64,000 bases of DNA, taken from NCBI GenBank assembly GCA_036346225.1, contig JARFIW010001480.1:13113001-13177000 (forward strand), written 5' to 3'. The notes below the pieces were generated by a model that was not told where the DNA came from, did not search any database, and saw only the letters and a program-made list of their open reading frames with translations. Position 1 is the first letter of the stretch. Each line of letters opens with the position of its first letter. This stretch comes from Platerodrilus igneus. Its lineage: Eukaryota > Arthropoda > Insecta > Coleoptera > Lycidae. Both the position numbers and the translations under genes were made by a program. Of the stretch, positions 32,960 to 45,399 are shown one piece after another.

Positions 32960-33850
32960 ATTTCCACCCACGAGATAAACCTATCTTGTTTGGTATCAAT
33001 TAATATTAGAATTTTCTCAGCTACCTGAATCTCTAGGAATTTTTCAGATTGCATCATCCCCAAGGAGCTACCCTCATTTTAAGATTTCTTACCTGTAGCG
33101 ACTTTTGAGCGTTCTTATAAATTTTTTATACATGCGATACATCTTGTTAGTCTAAAATTTTACAGAATTCAAATCTGTAAACAGATTTCAAATCGGACCA
33201 TGCCCTGCAAAGTTATACCCCTTTAAAGTCCTGATCTTCTAAATTTTGCTCTTTGCTTTATAAGCAAACCTAACAAATAGTTTTCTTCGTCTATCCATTG
33301 CATCTTTCGAGATAAACCTATCTTGTTTGGTATTAATCAATATTAGAATTTTCTCAGCTACCCAAATCTCTAGGAATTTTCAGATTGCACCATCCCCAAG
33401 GAGCTACCCTAATTTTAAGATTTCTTACCTGTAGCGACTTTTGAGCGTTCTTATAATTTTTTTAGTCATGCGATACATCTTGTTAGTCTAAAATTTTACG
33501 CAGAATTTGAATCTGCAAACAGATTTGAAATCGGACCACGACCTGCAAAGTTACACATATACCCTCTGCGAGATAAATCTTTCTCCACATTTCCACCCAC
33601 GAGATAAACCTACCTTGTTTGGTATCAATCAATATTAGAATTTTCTAAGCTACCCAAATCTCTTTAAATTTTCACATAGCACCATCCCCAGAGAGCTACC
33701 CCCATTTTAAGATTTCTTACCTGTAGCGACTTTTGAGCGTTCTCATAAATTTTTATACATGTAGCACATCTTGTTAGTCTAGAATTTTATACACAATCCG
33801 AATCTCTAAATAGATTTAAAATCGAACGACCCCTTACCATTTTACACACA
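32960..33850. repeat. three tandem units in the left arm (~290-340 bp)
   Basis: The string cgagataaacctatcttg, or a close variant, starts units near 32971, 33309 and 33601. Each unit continues with atattagaattttct, tctctaggaattttcag, ccccaaggagctaccc, ttcttacctgtagcgacttt and catcttgttagtctaaaatt. A partial fourth copy is at 36780-36910, and inverted, diverged copies lie at 44.64-45.10 kb. Confidence 0.88.
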
Positions 33851-34008
33851 CCCTCTAAATTATAAATTTCCTGCGGCTCATACCTAAAAGAAAATCTAGA
33901 AACAATTCTTAAAACTTTTTATTACAAACAATTTTTACTAATACAGTTTAAATTTGTAAACCACATTTCTAAATACATATTTACAATTTTTTATTCTTAA
34001 CCTAGAGC

Positions 34009-34785
34009 TCATATCGGCTTATACTTATTAATATTTATTTCTAAATAGAGCACCTTTTCCAAAGACCAACCGGACCCGCATGTTTCAAATTCCTCTGATT
34101 TTGTTCTTATGGTTTCGCTTAAGACCTCGTACATATTTTCCAGATTACTAGAAGACGTTATAACCACATTTTTTGTGTTAAAGGATTTCACATCGGTAGC
34201 CTCTTCCCCCATTTTGATGTAAACGCCGTAGAGTTCGCAATAGACTTTTACTGCTGTATGTTGTATTCGTTTTCATTTATTAATCGAATAAATCGCTCTT
34301 TCTGCTTCAAAGAAACTCAGGCACCCATCGTCGACACTGGCGTTCTTTATGCGATAGCTAGCCATACGGTTGTTAAACGCAGTGCTAACCATTTCTACAC
34401 CATCGTCGCTAGTAGCGGTAACTGATGCATTTTTATGTCTGTTGCTCCTTAAATGTGCGGCATACGTAGTTTTTCCATTTCGAAATCGCATACTTTACAC
34501 ATAATTCGTGGTTGTTTCGTACAAGACCCTTTAACAGCTGGCGGAGCTGAACGTTTACGGCTTAATGACATGCCGTGCTGTTTTCCTTGTGTCGCTGTAA
34601 GTTGCCCATTCTCGTAAAAGCGAAATCGCAAGTCCCACAGTTTAAGTACTTTGCTGCAGACGGATGTATAAAGCAACCTTGGACGATGTTGCACCACAAC
34701 ATTTGTTCTGATGCCGTTTGAGAGCATCCCTTCTGGTAAAGTAGACGTGACACGGCTCGCATTTAAAAACGTTTGCAGGTACCAT
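34009..34785 (-). pseudogene. zinc-finger protein fragment, Maverick polymerase-associated (left arm)
   Basis: Read on the - strand from Met at 34785: a C2H2-type finger (CEPCHVYFTRRDALKRH), after a frame change a second (CGTCDFAFTRMGNLQRH), a third (CKVCDFEM with a later HLRSNRH), then DVKSFNTKNVVITSSSNLEN and GSGWSLEKVLYLEININKY ending at a stop at 34009. From memory of the family, fingers followed by this kind of block occur at the start of large Maverick/Polinton DNA-polymerase-type proteins of arthropods and cnidarians. No polymerase domain follows here. An inverted, more damaged copy is at 43516-44182. Identification is moderate; damage (at least three frameshifts) is certain. Confidence 0.55.
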
Positions 34786-35230
34786 TTTAGTACAAAACAA
34801 AATCCGCACTATAAGACTTGACTTGTAAGCGAACTAACTTATAACTAAAGAGTTTACTCTCGCGCACCGGCTTTATGTACCCTACAGAATGCAAACCGAA
34901 GGTTTCGAAGACACCGAACGAAGTTGAGGATTCAGCGGGGACTAAATGAGGTCATAATCCTTGCTGCTCGTCCAATACATTTAGCGCCAATGCATGCACC
35001 TGGGTCGCATCGTCGATGGTGCGAATGCCGTTAGTAGAAACATCGGAAACGTCTTCCATGTTATACGGATCGCGTGCATATTAAAAATCCAAAAGGGTGA
35101 TATAACACGCACACAAATTGTGTGCAAGTCGTGCTGTAGAAGATGCAGTGCTACTATAACCAAAAACTTAATAAAAACACTTTAAACCATTACTAAGGAA
35201 ATACCAACTTGTTGTCTACAGGATACTTAC
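34786..35230. repeat. inner segment of left inverted arm
   Basis: Pairs in inverted orientation with about 43080-43515. For example gcaaaccgaaggtttcgaag near 34889 is the reverse complement of cttcgaaaccttcggtttgc near 43400, and ggtgcgaatgccgtta near 35018 matches inverted sequence near 43272. Similarity beyond 35.2 kb becomes too weak to call by eye. Confidence 0.75.
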
Positions 35231-35408
35231 TAATAAACAATTTAATTTTAAATAACTTCTACGTCATATTTTAGGAAATGGTGGGCTTGAATATTTTCTA
35301 AATGAATCACCGAGCGAAAGTATATGTAGCAGTATTAAAATTAACCATTAATTTCCCATTTTTACGACCATGGTTAATTATAGATTAAAATTTAATTTGT
35401 ACACGTTC

Positions 35409-36103
35409 GAGCTTCTCGTAAACTAACATATTTTATAGCAACAATGCGCTGTATAATACATGCATACCCCTTCGCCGCGCTACTGCTATTCTTGTAATTG
35501 CTAGAAAAAGTCACTCTCCTTTTTACTGTTAGGACCGATGCAAAGCACCATTTTTTTATACTTTCTATAGCACATCGCGCACTTTTCGTCTGATGATTAA
35601 ATTTTGCTTCTGTAGGCTTTTACACTTTCGCATAGCGGTCGACCGCACGTAATGATTTCTAGAACCGGTAAGTACTGGATATCGTCCAAATAGCGAATTA
35701 GATGCTCGATGTCTGTCAACTTCCAATTCCCTCGTAAAAGGTAGAAAAAACTCAGTCAATCATCCATCTAAAAACTTCGACCCGCTCCTGTTCTGATAAT
35801 TTACAAACATTTTCAAACGACAATGGGCCGAGAATTTTAAACCTCCGGGGATCTTTAAGTCGTGATCAATTACACATCCGAGCTACGCGTAAACTAACAT
35901 ATTTTGCAGCAACTGTATAATACATGCATACCCCTTCTCTGCGCTACTGCTATTCTTGTAGTTGCTTGAAAAAGTCAGTCGCCCTTTTTACGGGTAGGGT
36001 CGCTAAAAAGCACCATTCCATACTTTCTTTATAAGTGTAGCACATCGCGCACTTTTGTTGGATAATTAAATTTTTGTTTATGTAGGCCTTTACACTTTCG
36101 CTT
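35409..36103. repeat. direct repeat pair, ~225-bp copies 470 bp apart
   Basis: cgagcttctcgtaaactaac at 35409 and cgagctacgcgtaaactaac at 35879 start two copies that share tacatgcatacccctt, cgctactgctattcttgta, gcacatcgcgcacttt and tttacactttcgc in the same order. No coding potential recognised. The copies lie in the left half of the 12.7-kb insertion. Confidence 0.85.
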
Positions 36104-36467
36104 ATTTAAACATCTAATACGATTGATTAACCACTTTCGCTTATTCTACAGGAAACACCATACATCCCACCGCACCGTTCTTTTTGAATCCAACGATCCT
36201 ATGGGCTTCCACGCACTAACACCTGACGTATCTTTCCTACTATTTGTTAAACAAAAACTACCGGTATCGCCATTGTGGACGTAAGCAGATGTTTGTGGAT
36301 ATGTACGAGAATATGTAAGTCATATACATTAACCAGTCTAAGCTATTTTATTTAGTCCACGAAAACTACTATTTTCTAAACCATAATTAATAATCGCCTT
36401 TATAGGTTTAACATTTCTACCATTACCCAATGACTGGTGCTACGTACATGGAAACTTTAATTTCTTA

Positions 36468-36575
36468 TTGGAGAATCCTTATTCTCCCACGCACTGTTGC
36501 GTAGCTGGATGCCCACCCTTTTGGGAATATATGCTCGTTATAGGTTGTAAGACCCTCGGTTTTATAACTATACTT
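36468..36575 (-). repeat. partial duplicate of the 37.5-38.1-kb gene
   Basis: gagaatccttattctcccac followed by a block containing tttgggaatatatg and ggttgtaagaccctcggttt matches about 37888-37985, which is part of the unrecognised gene at 37558-38102. It has the same orientation and is diverged at roughly one base in eight. A copy of the arm repeat unit (36780-36910) follows shortly after. Confidence 0.75.
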
Positions 36576-37299
36576 CGTGAGATCCCTTTAATCTTTTTAA
36601 TCGCGTCCTTTCTCGCCTTACAGTACAGTAGGACTTAACATTACTACCAACAAATTATAATACACCAAGTCACCATTAAACTCGTCTTTAAATTTCCTAC
36701 AACTTTTTGTTGACAAGTGTTATATTGTATTTATTATACGCAGGGTAGTCACTCTTTTAAGATAAATATATTTTGCTAGGGATCAACTAATATTAAATTT
36801 TTCTAGGGACTCCAAATCTGTAAATAGATTTTAAATAGGACCACCCCATACAAAGTTATGCGTTTTAAAGACCCAAATCACTAATTTTTTGCTCATCTTT
36901 ATTTAACACCATTTTAAAACCTTTTCCCTACCCAAGACATATGCCTTAGCCAACCATCTCCCGAGAAATCTAAAACCGCCGTGTCCCGCGAATACCACGT
37001 GGAGATAACACGTATACTCTGTCAACCAGGATAGAAGCCGGAAGGATTTGGAAGGTGGGAGAAGAACTTAAAAATTATGGAATCTTAAAACTAATATATA
37101 CAATAGATTTACAAAATCCATACAAATATAAACAACTATCTTATATCTTTACACCCCCATGCGTAGATTGTTGTACTATTAGGAATGATGTACCTTTTGT
37201 CATCTTCCCTCGATAAACTAATTTTATTAATAAACTGCGTAATAAAGAATTGGATGCTTGGTGACTGTTAACATCCGCTTCCCTCGTGTACGTCCAGAC

Positions 37300-37405
37300 A
37301 CACCCCAGCCCATGAGCACCCCTGCGCATGCACACCCCTGCCCATGCGCACCCTGCGCGTACGCACCCTGCCCATGCTCGCTGCCCATGCGCACCCCTCT
37401 CTGTG
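37300..37405. repeat. GC-rich minisatellite
   Basis: Imperfect repeats of about 15 bp built from gcaccc, tgcccatgc and tgcgcatgc, strongly GC-rich inside an AT-rich surrounding. The open frames across it only translate the repeat. Confidence 0.75.
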
Positions 37406-37557
37406 CGAGTGCTATTTCAGGTAACGTCACAGCCTTTTATAAATAAAGAACAATGTTATATACTATTATAAAATGTTTATTCTGACATTATACATAACAA
37501 ATTTAAAAATATTTAATGCCAAGCATGGAGTCATTTAAACTTAATTTTAATACAAAG

Positions 37558-38102
37558 TTATACACAGAAGACAGTCCTTTCTTTATGTTTGTTTGCGGTG
37601 GTTTTAATTTTATCTAATTTTATTCGCAGCTTAAAATTTAAATCGACCCCTAAGTCTTCTATCTCCTTTTCTAACCAATAGTTTGATACATAAAGACCGT
37701 CTAGGTTTTCGAATTGTAAAATGTACCGAAGTTTGCCTCTATATTTAAAGTCTTTGATTCCGCCGACAACCAGATCCATTCCTTCGTGTAATTCTTGCAG
37801 CTTGTGACAATCTTTTAATCGCAGCTTTCCCACTATATCCTGCATACGTATCTTGTTAAGCTTGATCGACTTCTTCTTGTCGGTATTGGAGAAATTCTTA
37901 TTCTCCCACAGACTGTTGCGTAGTTGCATGCCCACCACTTTTGGGAATATATGGTTGTTATAGGTTGTAAGACCCTCGGTTTTAAATGATCCAAAGGTTC
38001 TTTACTAGGCAAATATACAATGTTTAGCGGAACCTCTTTGCGTGTCGTGTACATAAAGATTACGAAACCCGCATTCCTTAGTTCGTCTTTGTTATCTGCC
38101 AT
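37558..38102 (-). pseudogene. unrecognised gene B (one frameshift)
   Basis: From Met at 38102 the frame reads MADNKDELRNAGFVIFMYTT and VPLNIVYLPSKEPLDHLK, and after a one-base shift near 37938 continues to a stop at 37558, for a total of about 180 codons. The second part contains IVGKLRLKDCHKLQELHEGM, GIKDFKYRGKLRYILQFENL and a lysine-rich end. It is rich in lysine, with no signal peptide, membrane segment, zinc motif or catalytic signature that I can see. It lies just downstream of gene A on the same strand, inside the 12.7-kb insertion. I do not recognise the family. Its near-intact frame compared with the surrounding decay argues that it was a real gene. Confidence 0.6.
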
Positions 38103-38183
38103 TTTGATAAATACGTTTTAGAATAACCTTTTAAAAAATATACTGATTTAGTACCATCCTTTTCCGCAAGAACGCCTACATAA

Positions 38184-39920
38184 CTAAAGAGTCTTTTTAC
38201 TAACCACAAATGCATACAACTTGTAGAAACCAGATGTATCTAAGTCAGTCCATCGGCACATAAAATAATCTTTTAATTCTTCCTCATTTTCTCTAATAAG
38301 ATGTTCTTTGTCTAACACATCTTTGTATTGATCGCGTATTGTCGCAGTGTTTTCCATGTAGTCAATTTTCGCCTTTTGCATCCATTTCCTCTAATTCCAG
38401 TTGTCTTTTCCTTCCACTTACAGCGTATGGCATGCATAATGGGGCAATTTCCTTTAGCGTAAACGGATAGAGTTTACTACCAATATTTACGCGTTGTCGT
38501 ACAACCTCTGGACGAATGTTAGACGTATCTATCAATCCCAATTCCGAAATTACTATTTCTTTTGGAATTGTAGAATATGGTGTTGCAGATTGTGTAAAAT
38601 ATGTACTACCTGCTTTAATGTAGCACTTGTGTAAGATTTTTATTTTATCTTGGCTATCTTCCTCTACTATCTCCAAATAATTTATAGGTAAATAGTTAAA
38701 ACTAAAAGCCAGCACATACTTTATCAATTTTCCCTTTCTTTTGGTTTTCGGACAACTTAATTTGCAAGCCCGTCAATTTCTTTGTATTACCATTACCCCA
38801 ATACACGTACTGTAGCAGGTTATTATAGACTAAACAACAGCTATTTTGTAGCTTGTCCGATAACTTACTCCACATTTTGGCAAGTGGTACCGAGTACATT
38901 GGCGCTTTTAGGAAGTATAACTACTATCTTCCAATAACGTTAAACAGTCTTTTAAGGGATTATACACCCGTTCCGCACTGACATAGCTTCCAATTGCACA
39001 GTTGTATATTGTCGCTTCCAATCGCGTAATACCATGTTCTATGACCAAAGTAGACGCAAATGTTTCCCTTAAACGTACATCTGGACAACGTAAAAATCTA
39101 GTATATGATTGCCAAGTTGTTTATTAACACCAGGACTTGTTATCTGACACACAAATTTGTTGTATATCTTAATTCTTGCATTGGTTGTTAGCCATGTTAA
39201 ACAATCAATCCCCGCAGTTTATCGTTGTCAACTATAATATTACACTTTTCTTCGTATTCGCCCTTATAGCAAAGTTATGCTTTGTAGTTAAATAATTACA
39301 CATCTCCATCTTGCTAAATATACCCGCAAAATCTTGGGTTACATCCATGTCAAAAGATAGAAATAATCTTTTCGAGTTCGTCTAATATATCTGGTAGTTC
39401 CTCCAATAAAGTTTCCAACTTAACATCTGCTAGTTCCACTTTGTATGGAACACATATAGGATTTTGGAATTTTTATTAATGCATTCGAGGTCTTCTTTTC
39501 CGATAATTTCTTTTACTCTCTGGCCCATCTTGTTAGTGCTTTCCAGAAAACGGAAGCTTAGCTTTAACACCATGCCTAGCGAAACAAATCGGTTGAACTT
39601 TCTTCGTAGATAGCTGTTAAATGCACCACAAATTTCTTTTTTAGGATAAACATCCTTTTGTTTGCAGATGCTTGTTCGGTGTCAGAAAGGTCGCAAATTT
39701 TAACCAACATTATATTGTCACAAAATGGTTCTGTAATTGGTGTGTGTAGTCCACCAGTCAGCATCTGCTCGCCTTCGACATAACAAATATTACCAATATC
39801 TTTTACCAGATTATTGTTGCACATATTTTCTGTCAACAGCCATAATCCAAATCGCTCATTTGTCGGTTTCACTTTATTCCCAAGAAGTTGAGAAACGTTA
39901 ATCACCTTGGAGACGCTCAT
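38184..39920 (-). pseudogene. unrecognised gene A (multiply frameshifted)
   Basis: Starts with MSVSKVINVSQLLGNKVKPT at 39920 and reads in one frame to 39576. It then continues through changing frames, with recognisable open stretches such as KMGQRVKEIIGKEDLECINK, LETLLEELPDILDELEKII, EHGITRLEATIYNCAIGSYV, then the open pieces 38899-38702, 38727-38362 and 38381-38184, which overlap each other in different frames as a frameshifted gene does. The unbroken product would be roughly 550-580 residues. No known motif was recognised: no DDE, YxDD, helicase Walker or zinc pattern. It probably formed a two-gene unit with gene B (81 bp apart). Confidence 0.55.
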
Positions 39921-40109
39921 GTTTACCGTTCTAGCTACTATCGAATACTAAATTGAATACGAAAAATTGTTCTCTTACGTATTCTACAGAGTGAGGACGT
40001 ATATTGCCGAAGATAGTCGAATATGTTGTTATCCAACCTAAGCCGACAGGGATGCGCATCGACATATATACGGATATATGTAGGATGTTAAGTTAGGGTG
40101 AAATTGCCC

Positions 40110-40236
40110 CATGGGTGAAATTACCCATACCACATGACCACATGGCCATATGACCACAATGACCAATGACCACATGACCATAACCACATGACCAATGACC
40201 ACATGACCATATGACCACATGACCATATGACCTAAT
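40110..40236. repeat. (ATGACCAC)n-type minisatellite
   Basis: About a dozen imperfect copies built from catgacca and tatgacca. It lies just upstream (on the - strand) of gene A, near the boundary where the composition of the + strand changes. Confidence 0.85.
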
Positions 40237-40299
40237 TGCTTTTTAATGAGTTTTCTCATTAAAATCCCATTAACACTAATTGCATTTAATGAGTTTTCC

Positions 40300-43080
40300 A
40301 TTAAAAACAAGTGTGGACCTAGGTTAGATAAAGGAAAAATTAATAGGTTGGGTCGCGCCGCGGCTGTCTGGCTAATAATGGTTACTGTTAATGTAAACTC
40401 GATTAGCTGTGTGCTGTGTAATGCAAAACTCGTGGCTGTCGATGCGATCCTGTTGTCATGTCATGTATCGTGGTCTGCGTGAAGCCCATAGGATCTGGTA
40501 AAGACTGGGGTCGGATTGGGCTCTTGATAGAGTCGGTTCTCGTTGATGGAATAGCGTAGGTAACACTCAAAATTATTCTCAACAAAGCGGATGTTATGAT
40601 GAAGTGGTTCGATGCGTACCTAGCAGCTAGGGCGATCGTTCTCAACAAACGTAGGGGCTGTTGCTGATTTCGTGCTGAATTGTGTTTACGTGTGTCGAGG
40701 ACTGCGACTAAGACACGAGGTTTAAATCTGGCCCTGTTGGTTGAAAATGTTCGCTGATCGCGGCGGGCGGATGTTTATCTAGAAGATTGTGGTTTGCTAC
40801 CTGTGAATGTTGCAGCTAGATTAATCTTTTGGGCGCAATGGAGCAGGGTTCGGAAATCTAGTCGGTAACTTCGAAATGTAGCCTAGATGAACAACGAAAT
40901 GGTTGAAACTTAGAAATAAAATGAAGGAACTCGGTACTAAAAGGATGGATTTAGATTGCGTAGAGCGATGGGTTGTGCAAGTTTATACTGTGTAGAAAAG
41001 TTGTTAGGTTGACCGAACGATAACTGGGGATTTTGTCTTGACTGGCTAAATGCGAAATATGGTATTATCTGTGATCTTGCGTGGTGAAGCATTGAAATTA
41101 CGTTGTTTCAAAAGTTGAAGAGTCTGCTATGACGTTATGATGTGCTGTGCGACAATTTTTCGTAAGGTAAACTGTTTTTGCTGGTATATAGACGTTGACG
41201 TGAAGATATGGTGTGATGCGTGCTAAAGCCATCTCGGATCAATGCAAGATGTCTCGGACGTGTCGTATGTTTTCTGGCTAATGCTGATCGAGAGTGACGG
41301 GCTATGGTGTCGAACGAAAAGGATAGTGTAGCGTGAACTGATCTGTGAGATAAGGAGATAGACCAGATAAAATCTTAGATACGTGCGGTTTCGATCTGAA
41401 CTGTTCTGATTCAAAGAATTTCGGTTGATGATGCGCGTACGTCGGATGCAACGCTGTGCTGTCCGTTGTAGCAAAGTGCCCGGTATGCTACGCGTGGTGG
41501 AAAGAAGAGTGATGGTGGCGATGAATGACTGCTGCGACAACTGCGATCAGACGAATGTGAACAAATTTGAGAAAATGAGAATGAATTTTATGTCCGATGA
41601 CGACATGACATCTGGTTTCTGGATGTGCGTTGAATGAAAAGACTCTTTGATGTGGCGTCGCGAAAGATGACGCCATCGTATTAGGTTTTAAAACGTGTTA
41701 TCAAAATGACGAACGAACAGATGCGGTTTCTGTGCGACGCAAGCATAAGCGTATGTTGCTGTACTGCTGGATCATTAAACCGGTCTTTAACCTGAACACC
41801 ATTGTTCAAAGTGGATGACTGCAACGTGAGATGTTTCGCTCAACGAGTCGATCACGAACATGCAAATGCGGGCTGCTGGTGTGCGTACGAAGGTCTGCGT
41901 CGCATGAAAATATGAGGCAAACTCGGTCAGATTCGACGAGGTTGTATCAAAGCTGTTGAAAGTGAATGAAACAGGTCGTTGGTACAAGCTGCGAATAAAA
42001 ATAGTAAAACCACTACAAAAGGACTGTTCTGTATGTTATGTGGTTTAAATGACTCCGTGCGCTAAATGTTGAAATAAACGTATGGTATAATGTGTCTTGT
42101 TATAAAGGCTGTACTACGGCCTGAAGGAAGGGCGCTGCGTGGTGCAGCAGCTGGCATGTGCGTGGCGTGCGAGGGGAGGGCTGATGGACAGTGTGAGGTC
42201 GGTATGCATGTCTGTGCGGTGGGTTTTCGAGGAGAAATATCGTCTAATGCAATCATCGTGACGATAATGGTTGTTTAGGGTTGTAATTGTTTTTATACGA
42301 TGGTATTTCTCTAAATCCTCCGGCTATCTGGTTGACAATCGTATCTCCGTGTTCGCGGCATTCTCGGGGTGTTGATATGAATGTTTGGTAAATTGATGTC
42401 AGAGAAATGATGGTCTTTGCTGGTCAATTGTGTAATCTGTTAATGCTTGAGTATGACTGGTGATCTACTGTTATCTAAGAGCGTAATCATGGAAGTGTGA
42501 AGAAATACGATGTAAGTGTAATGTGGCTCTATGTGGGAGGTGATCTCGTTTACCGGTGTCTAGAAACATGTAAAGTGAGGTCGAGCTATGCAACAGTGGT
42601 GAAAAGCTCTACAGATGCAAAATTTAAATCATGCGACGTGGAAGGTAGCGCGTTGTGCGTATGGTTTGAAATGTGGACTAAAAAAATGAGTGATGTTATC
42701 GTGTCTCTAGCATCTGCGTCAAAAAGAGATGACCGCGGTTTGTTTACAAATACGTGAACGTAGTGCGGAGGCGTTGGTAGCGGGGTGATGGGTAATGAGT
42801 ATCATCGTTTTAAATAAGCGGTGCATGGTGTATCAACAAAGTCGCGATGAAAGTGCTGACGTGCAGGCGACTTAGCAACTTGAAATAGCAGTGCGGTGCT
42901 AAGGTTAGCGTGCTCGATGATGCGACAGCTGGAGTAATTCGAAGCGTTAAGTTTGTAAATGGAGGCGTGCTGATTGACGTTTCGATGGTGATTTTTGAGA
43001 CAGACATATCAGCTGCACCGTTCTAAAATCAGTGACCGTATGAGAAACTGCAGATAAGTCAAAGTGCTTTATAAGTAAGT
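40300..43080. other. G- and T-biased non-coding part of the right half
   Basis: The + strand here is unusually rich in G, TG and CG compared with the rest of the window, and lacks long A/T runs. Short open frames on both strands show no family similarity. It may be the strongly diverged partner of the left half (about 35.2-37.4 kb), but I could not align it by eye. Confidence 0.45.
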
Positions 43081-43515
43081 ATGCGTGGTGCAACAAGTAA
43101 TGGTGATTTCTTGTAAGCGTTCGAGCAGTGTTGTTGGTTAAGTGCGTCGTGCAAATCTGTCTGCAGAGCGGATTGCAATGCTGCTGTGTGTCATTGATAT
43201 TCAGCCCTTTGGATTTTAAATATAGATCCGTATAACATGGAACGACGGTGTTCCGTATGGTTTTCGTTATACGGCATTCGCACCATCGACTGATGCGTTA
43301 CCGTGCATGCATTGCGTCGCTAATCATGTATTGGCGTCGCATCGACATAGCGATTATGACGTGCATTTGGTCTGACTGAATCCCGCTCGTCGGTGTCTTC
43401 GAAACCTTCGGTTTGCATTCTATGGTACATAAAGCGGTGCTGGAGTAAACTCTTTCAGTTATGAGTTGTTCGCTTACAAGTCAGTGCTTATAGTGCGGTT
43501 TTGTTTTGTACTAAA

Positions 43516-44182
43516 ATGGTACCTGCAAACGTTTTAAATGCTGACCGTGCACGTCTCTTACCGAGATGCTGCTCAAACGGCACAGAACAAATGTCGTCGC
43601 GTGAACATGCGTTCGCAAGGTTGCTGTATACACCGCCGGCAGGCGAAAGTCGTCGCGCTTAACTGTGGGACATTGGCGGTTGCTTTACGAGAATGGGCAA
43701 CTCGCGACACAAGGAAAACAGCACGGTCATGTCATTAACCGTAAACGTTCAGGCTGCCAGCTGTTAAAGGGTCTTGACGAAACAACCACGAATTATGTGT
43801 AAAGTATGCGATTTCGAAATGGAAAACTACGTATGCCACATTTAAGGGCAACAGACATAAAATGCATCGTTACCGCACTAGCGACGATGGTGTGAAATGG
43901 TTACACGCGTTTAACAACCGTATGGCTGCTATCGCATAAAGAACGCCAGTGTCGACGATGGGTGGAGTTTCTTTGGACAGAAAGGCGATTTATCGTTTAA
44001 AAAGAAACGGATAAGGAAAGCTATTGCGAACTCTACGGCGTTTAGCAAAATGGGGAAAGGTCCGTGGAAACTTTAACCAAAAGTGGTTTAAGTTTGTAGA
44101 AAATATGAGAGGTCTTAAGGAAACCATAAGAACAAAACAGAGGAATTTGAAACATGCGGGTCCGGTGTCTTGAAAGTTAAAA
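43516..44182 (+). pseudogene. zinc-finger protein fragment, right arm copy
   Basis: Inverted copy of 34009-34785. It starts ATGGTACCTGCAAACG and keeps blocks such as gagaatgggcaact, cacaaggaaaacagcacgg, atgtgtaaagtatgcgattt and gaggaatttgaaacatgcgg, but with many small deletions, so that no finger is complete in frame. The outer continuation carries inverted tandem units. Confidence 0.7.
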
Positions 44183-44639
44183 TAAACTGTAAAAAATAAT
44201 TAAGTTAAATTAATAAATTTAAAATTTAATTTTTTTTGCGAATTATTGGAAGAGGTTTTAATTTGTAAATAACAAAATTAAAAGAAATAAAGGGGGGGAA
44301 ATTAAAGATTGGTGTTAAATTTAATATTGGATTCGATACCGGTTAAACAAGGTACGGTTGTGAATGCTCAGAATGTCGTGCTGGATAAAAGATGCGGTGT
44401 GGAGAAGTAGATTTCATGCTGTACGCACGAGGGTAATGTGTAACCTTTGCTATGGTTCGTGGCTCCGATGCATTGTCTGAAATGGTCAGGTGTGTGGTGT
44501 GCAAGTGTGCGAAATTCTGCATATACTAAGTGTTTAATAAGCTTAATGATGTATCTGATGTAACAAGTGGTATTCCAAATGGTCTAAAATGTGTAAGGTA
44601 AGCAAATCTTGAAAACTTCGATGTGGTGTCCCTGGTGGA

Positions 44640-45100
44640 ATCGGATCCGCAATCTGAAAGTGAAATTCCTAACGGATCGACCATTTGGGTAGCGACGTGC
44701 AGCATTGCTAATATTGGACGTGCGTATGACTCATGAATCGCAAGATGGTTTATCTCGAAACTTCGGTATGCATGGATAGACGGTGCAGATAAACTACTTG
44801 TTATGTGGTTCGCTTAAATCAGGCTATAAGTGCTTGAAAATGTTGTGTAAAATCGGATCTGTTAAAGGGGTATACTTTGCGGGCTGGTCCGATGCTTGAA
44901 ATCTGTGTCTACCAGATTAATTCGTGTGTAACATCTAGCAAGCAGTGTAATCGCAGTCCGTACCAGAAAATGCTGTAACTGATGACGCGTGCAGAAATGG
45001 CTGTCGCGACAGGATAAGAGCAGGTGCAGTGCTTAACCGAATGTAGGGCTAGGCTGTTGGGGACTGATGAATCTGAAAAATTCCTACGAATTCAGTGTAA
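44640..45100. repeat. inverted tandem units in the right arm
   Basis: ggtttatctcgaaac (about 44748), catggatagacgg, aaaggggtatactttgc, ggtccgatg and aatctgaaaaattcctacga (about 45070) are the reverse complements, with changes, of the left-arm units. A second partial unit is at about 44650 (aatctgaaagtgaaattcct). Divergence from the left arm is high, roughly a quarter of positions by eye. Confidence 0.75.
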
Positions 45101-45399
45101 AGGCGTTGAATGGAAAATGTCTAATGCGCACTTAATGTGATACCGAAAAATGATCGGTTACGCTGATCATCGTGGGTGGAAATGGTGCGGTAAAGATGCT
45201 GTATCGTAAAGACGCGTGTCGAGTGGAGTATATTGAAATGCGAAGCGTGTATTGTGTAATAATTGAAAGTCAGTTTCGTATGGGGTAAAGAAATTGGGTG
45301 TCGATGAATGGAATTGGAGATTGTCAGTATATGGGAAAACGAAACTGGTGGTGAAGTCCTTAACGGTTGCGTGATAAAAAATTGTTAAAATGTGAAAGT

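Noticed and set aside
41425..41637. overlapping small ORFs on both strands in 40.4-43.7 kb
   Set aside because: They arise from the G-rich, stop-poor composition; none shows a motif or conserved start.
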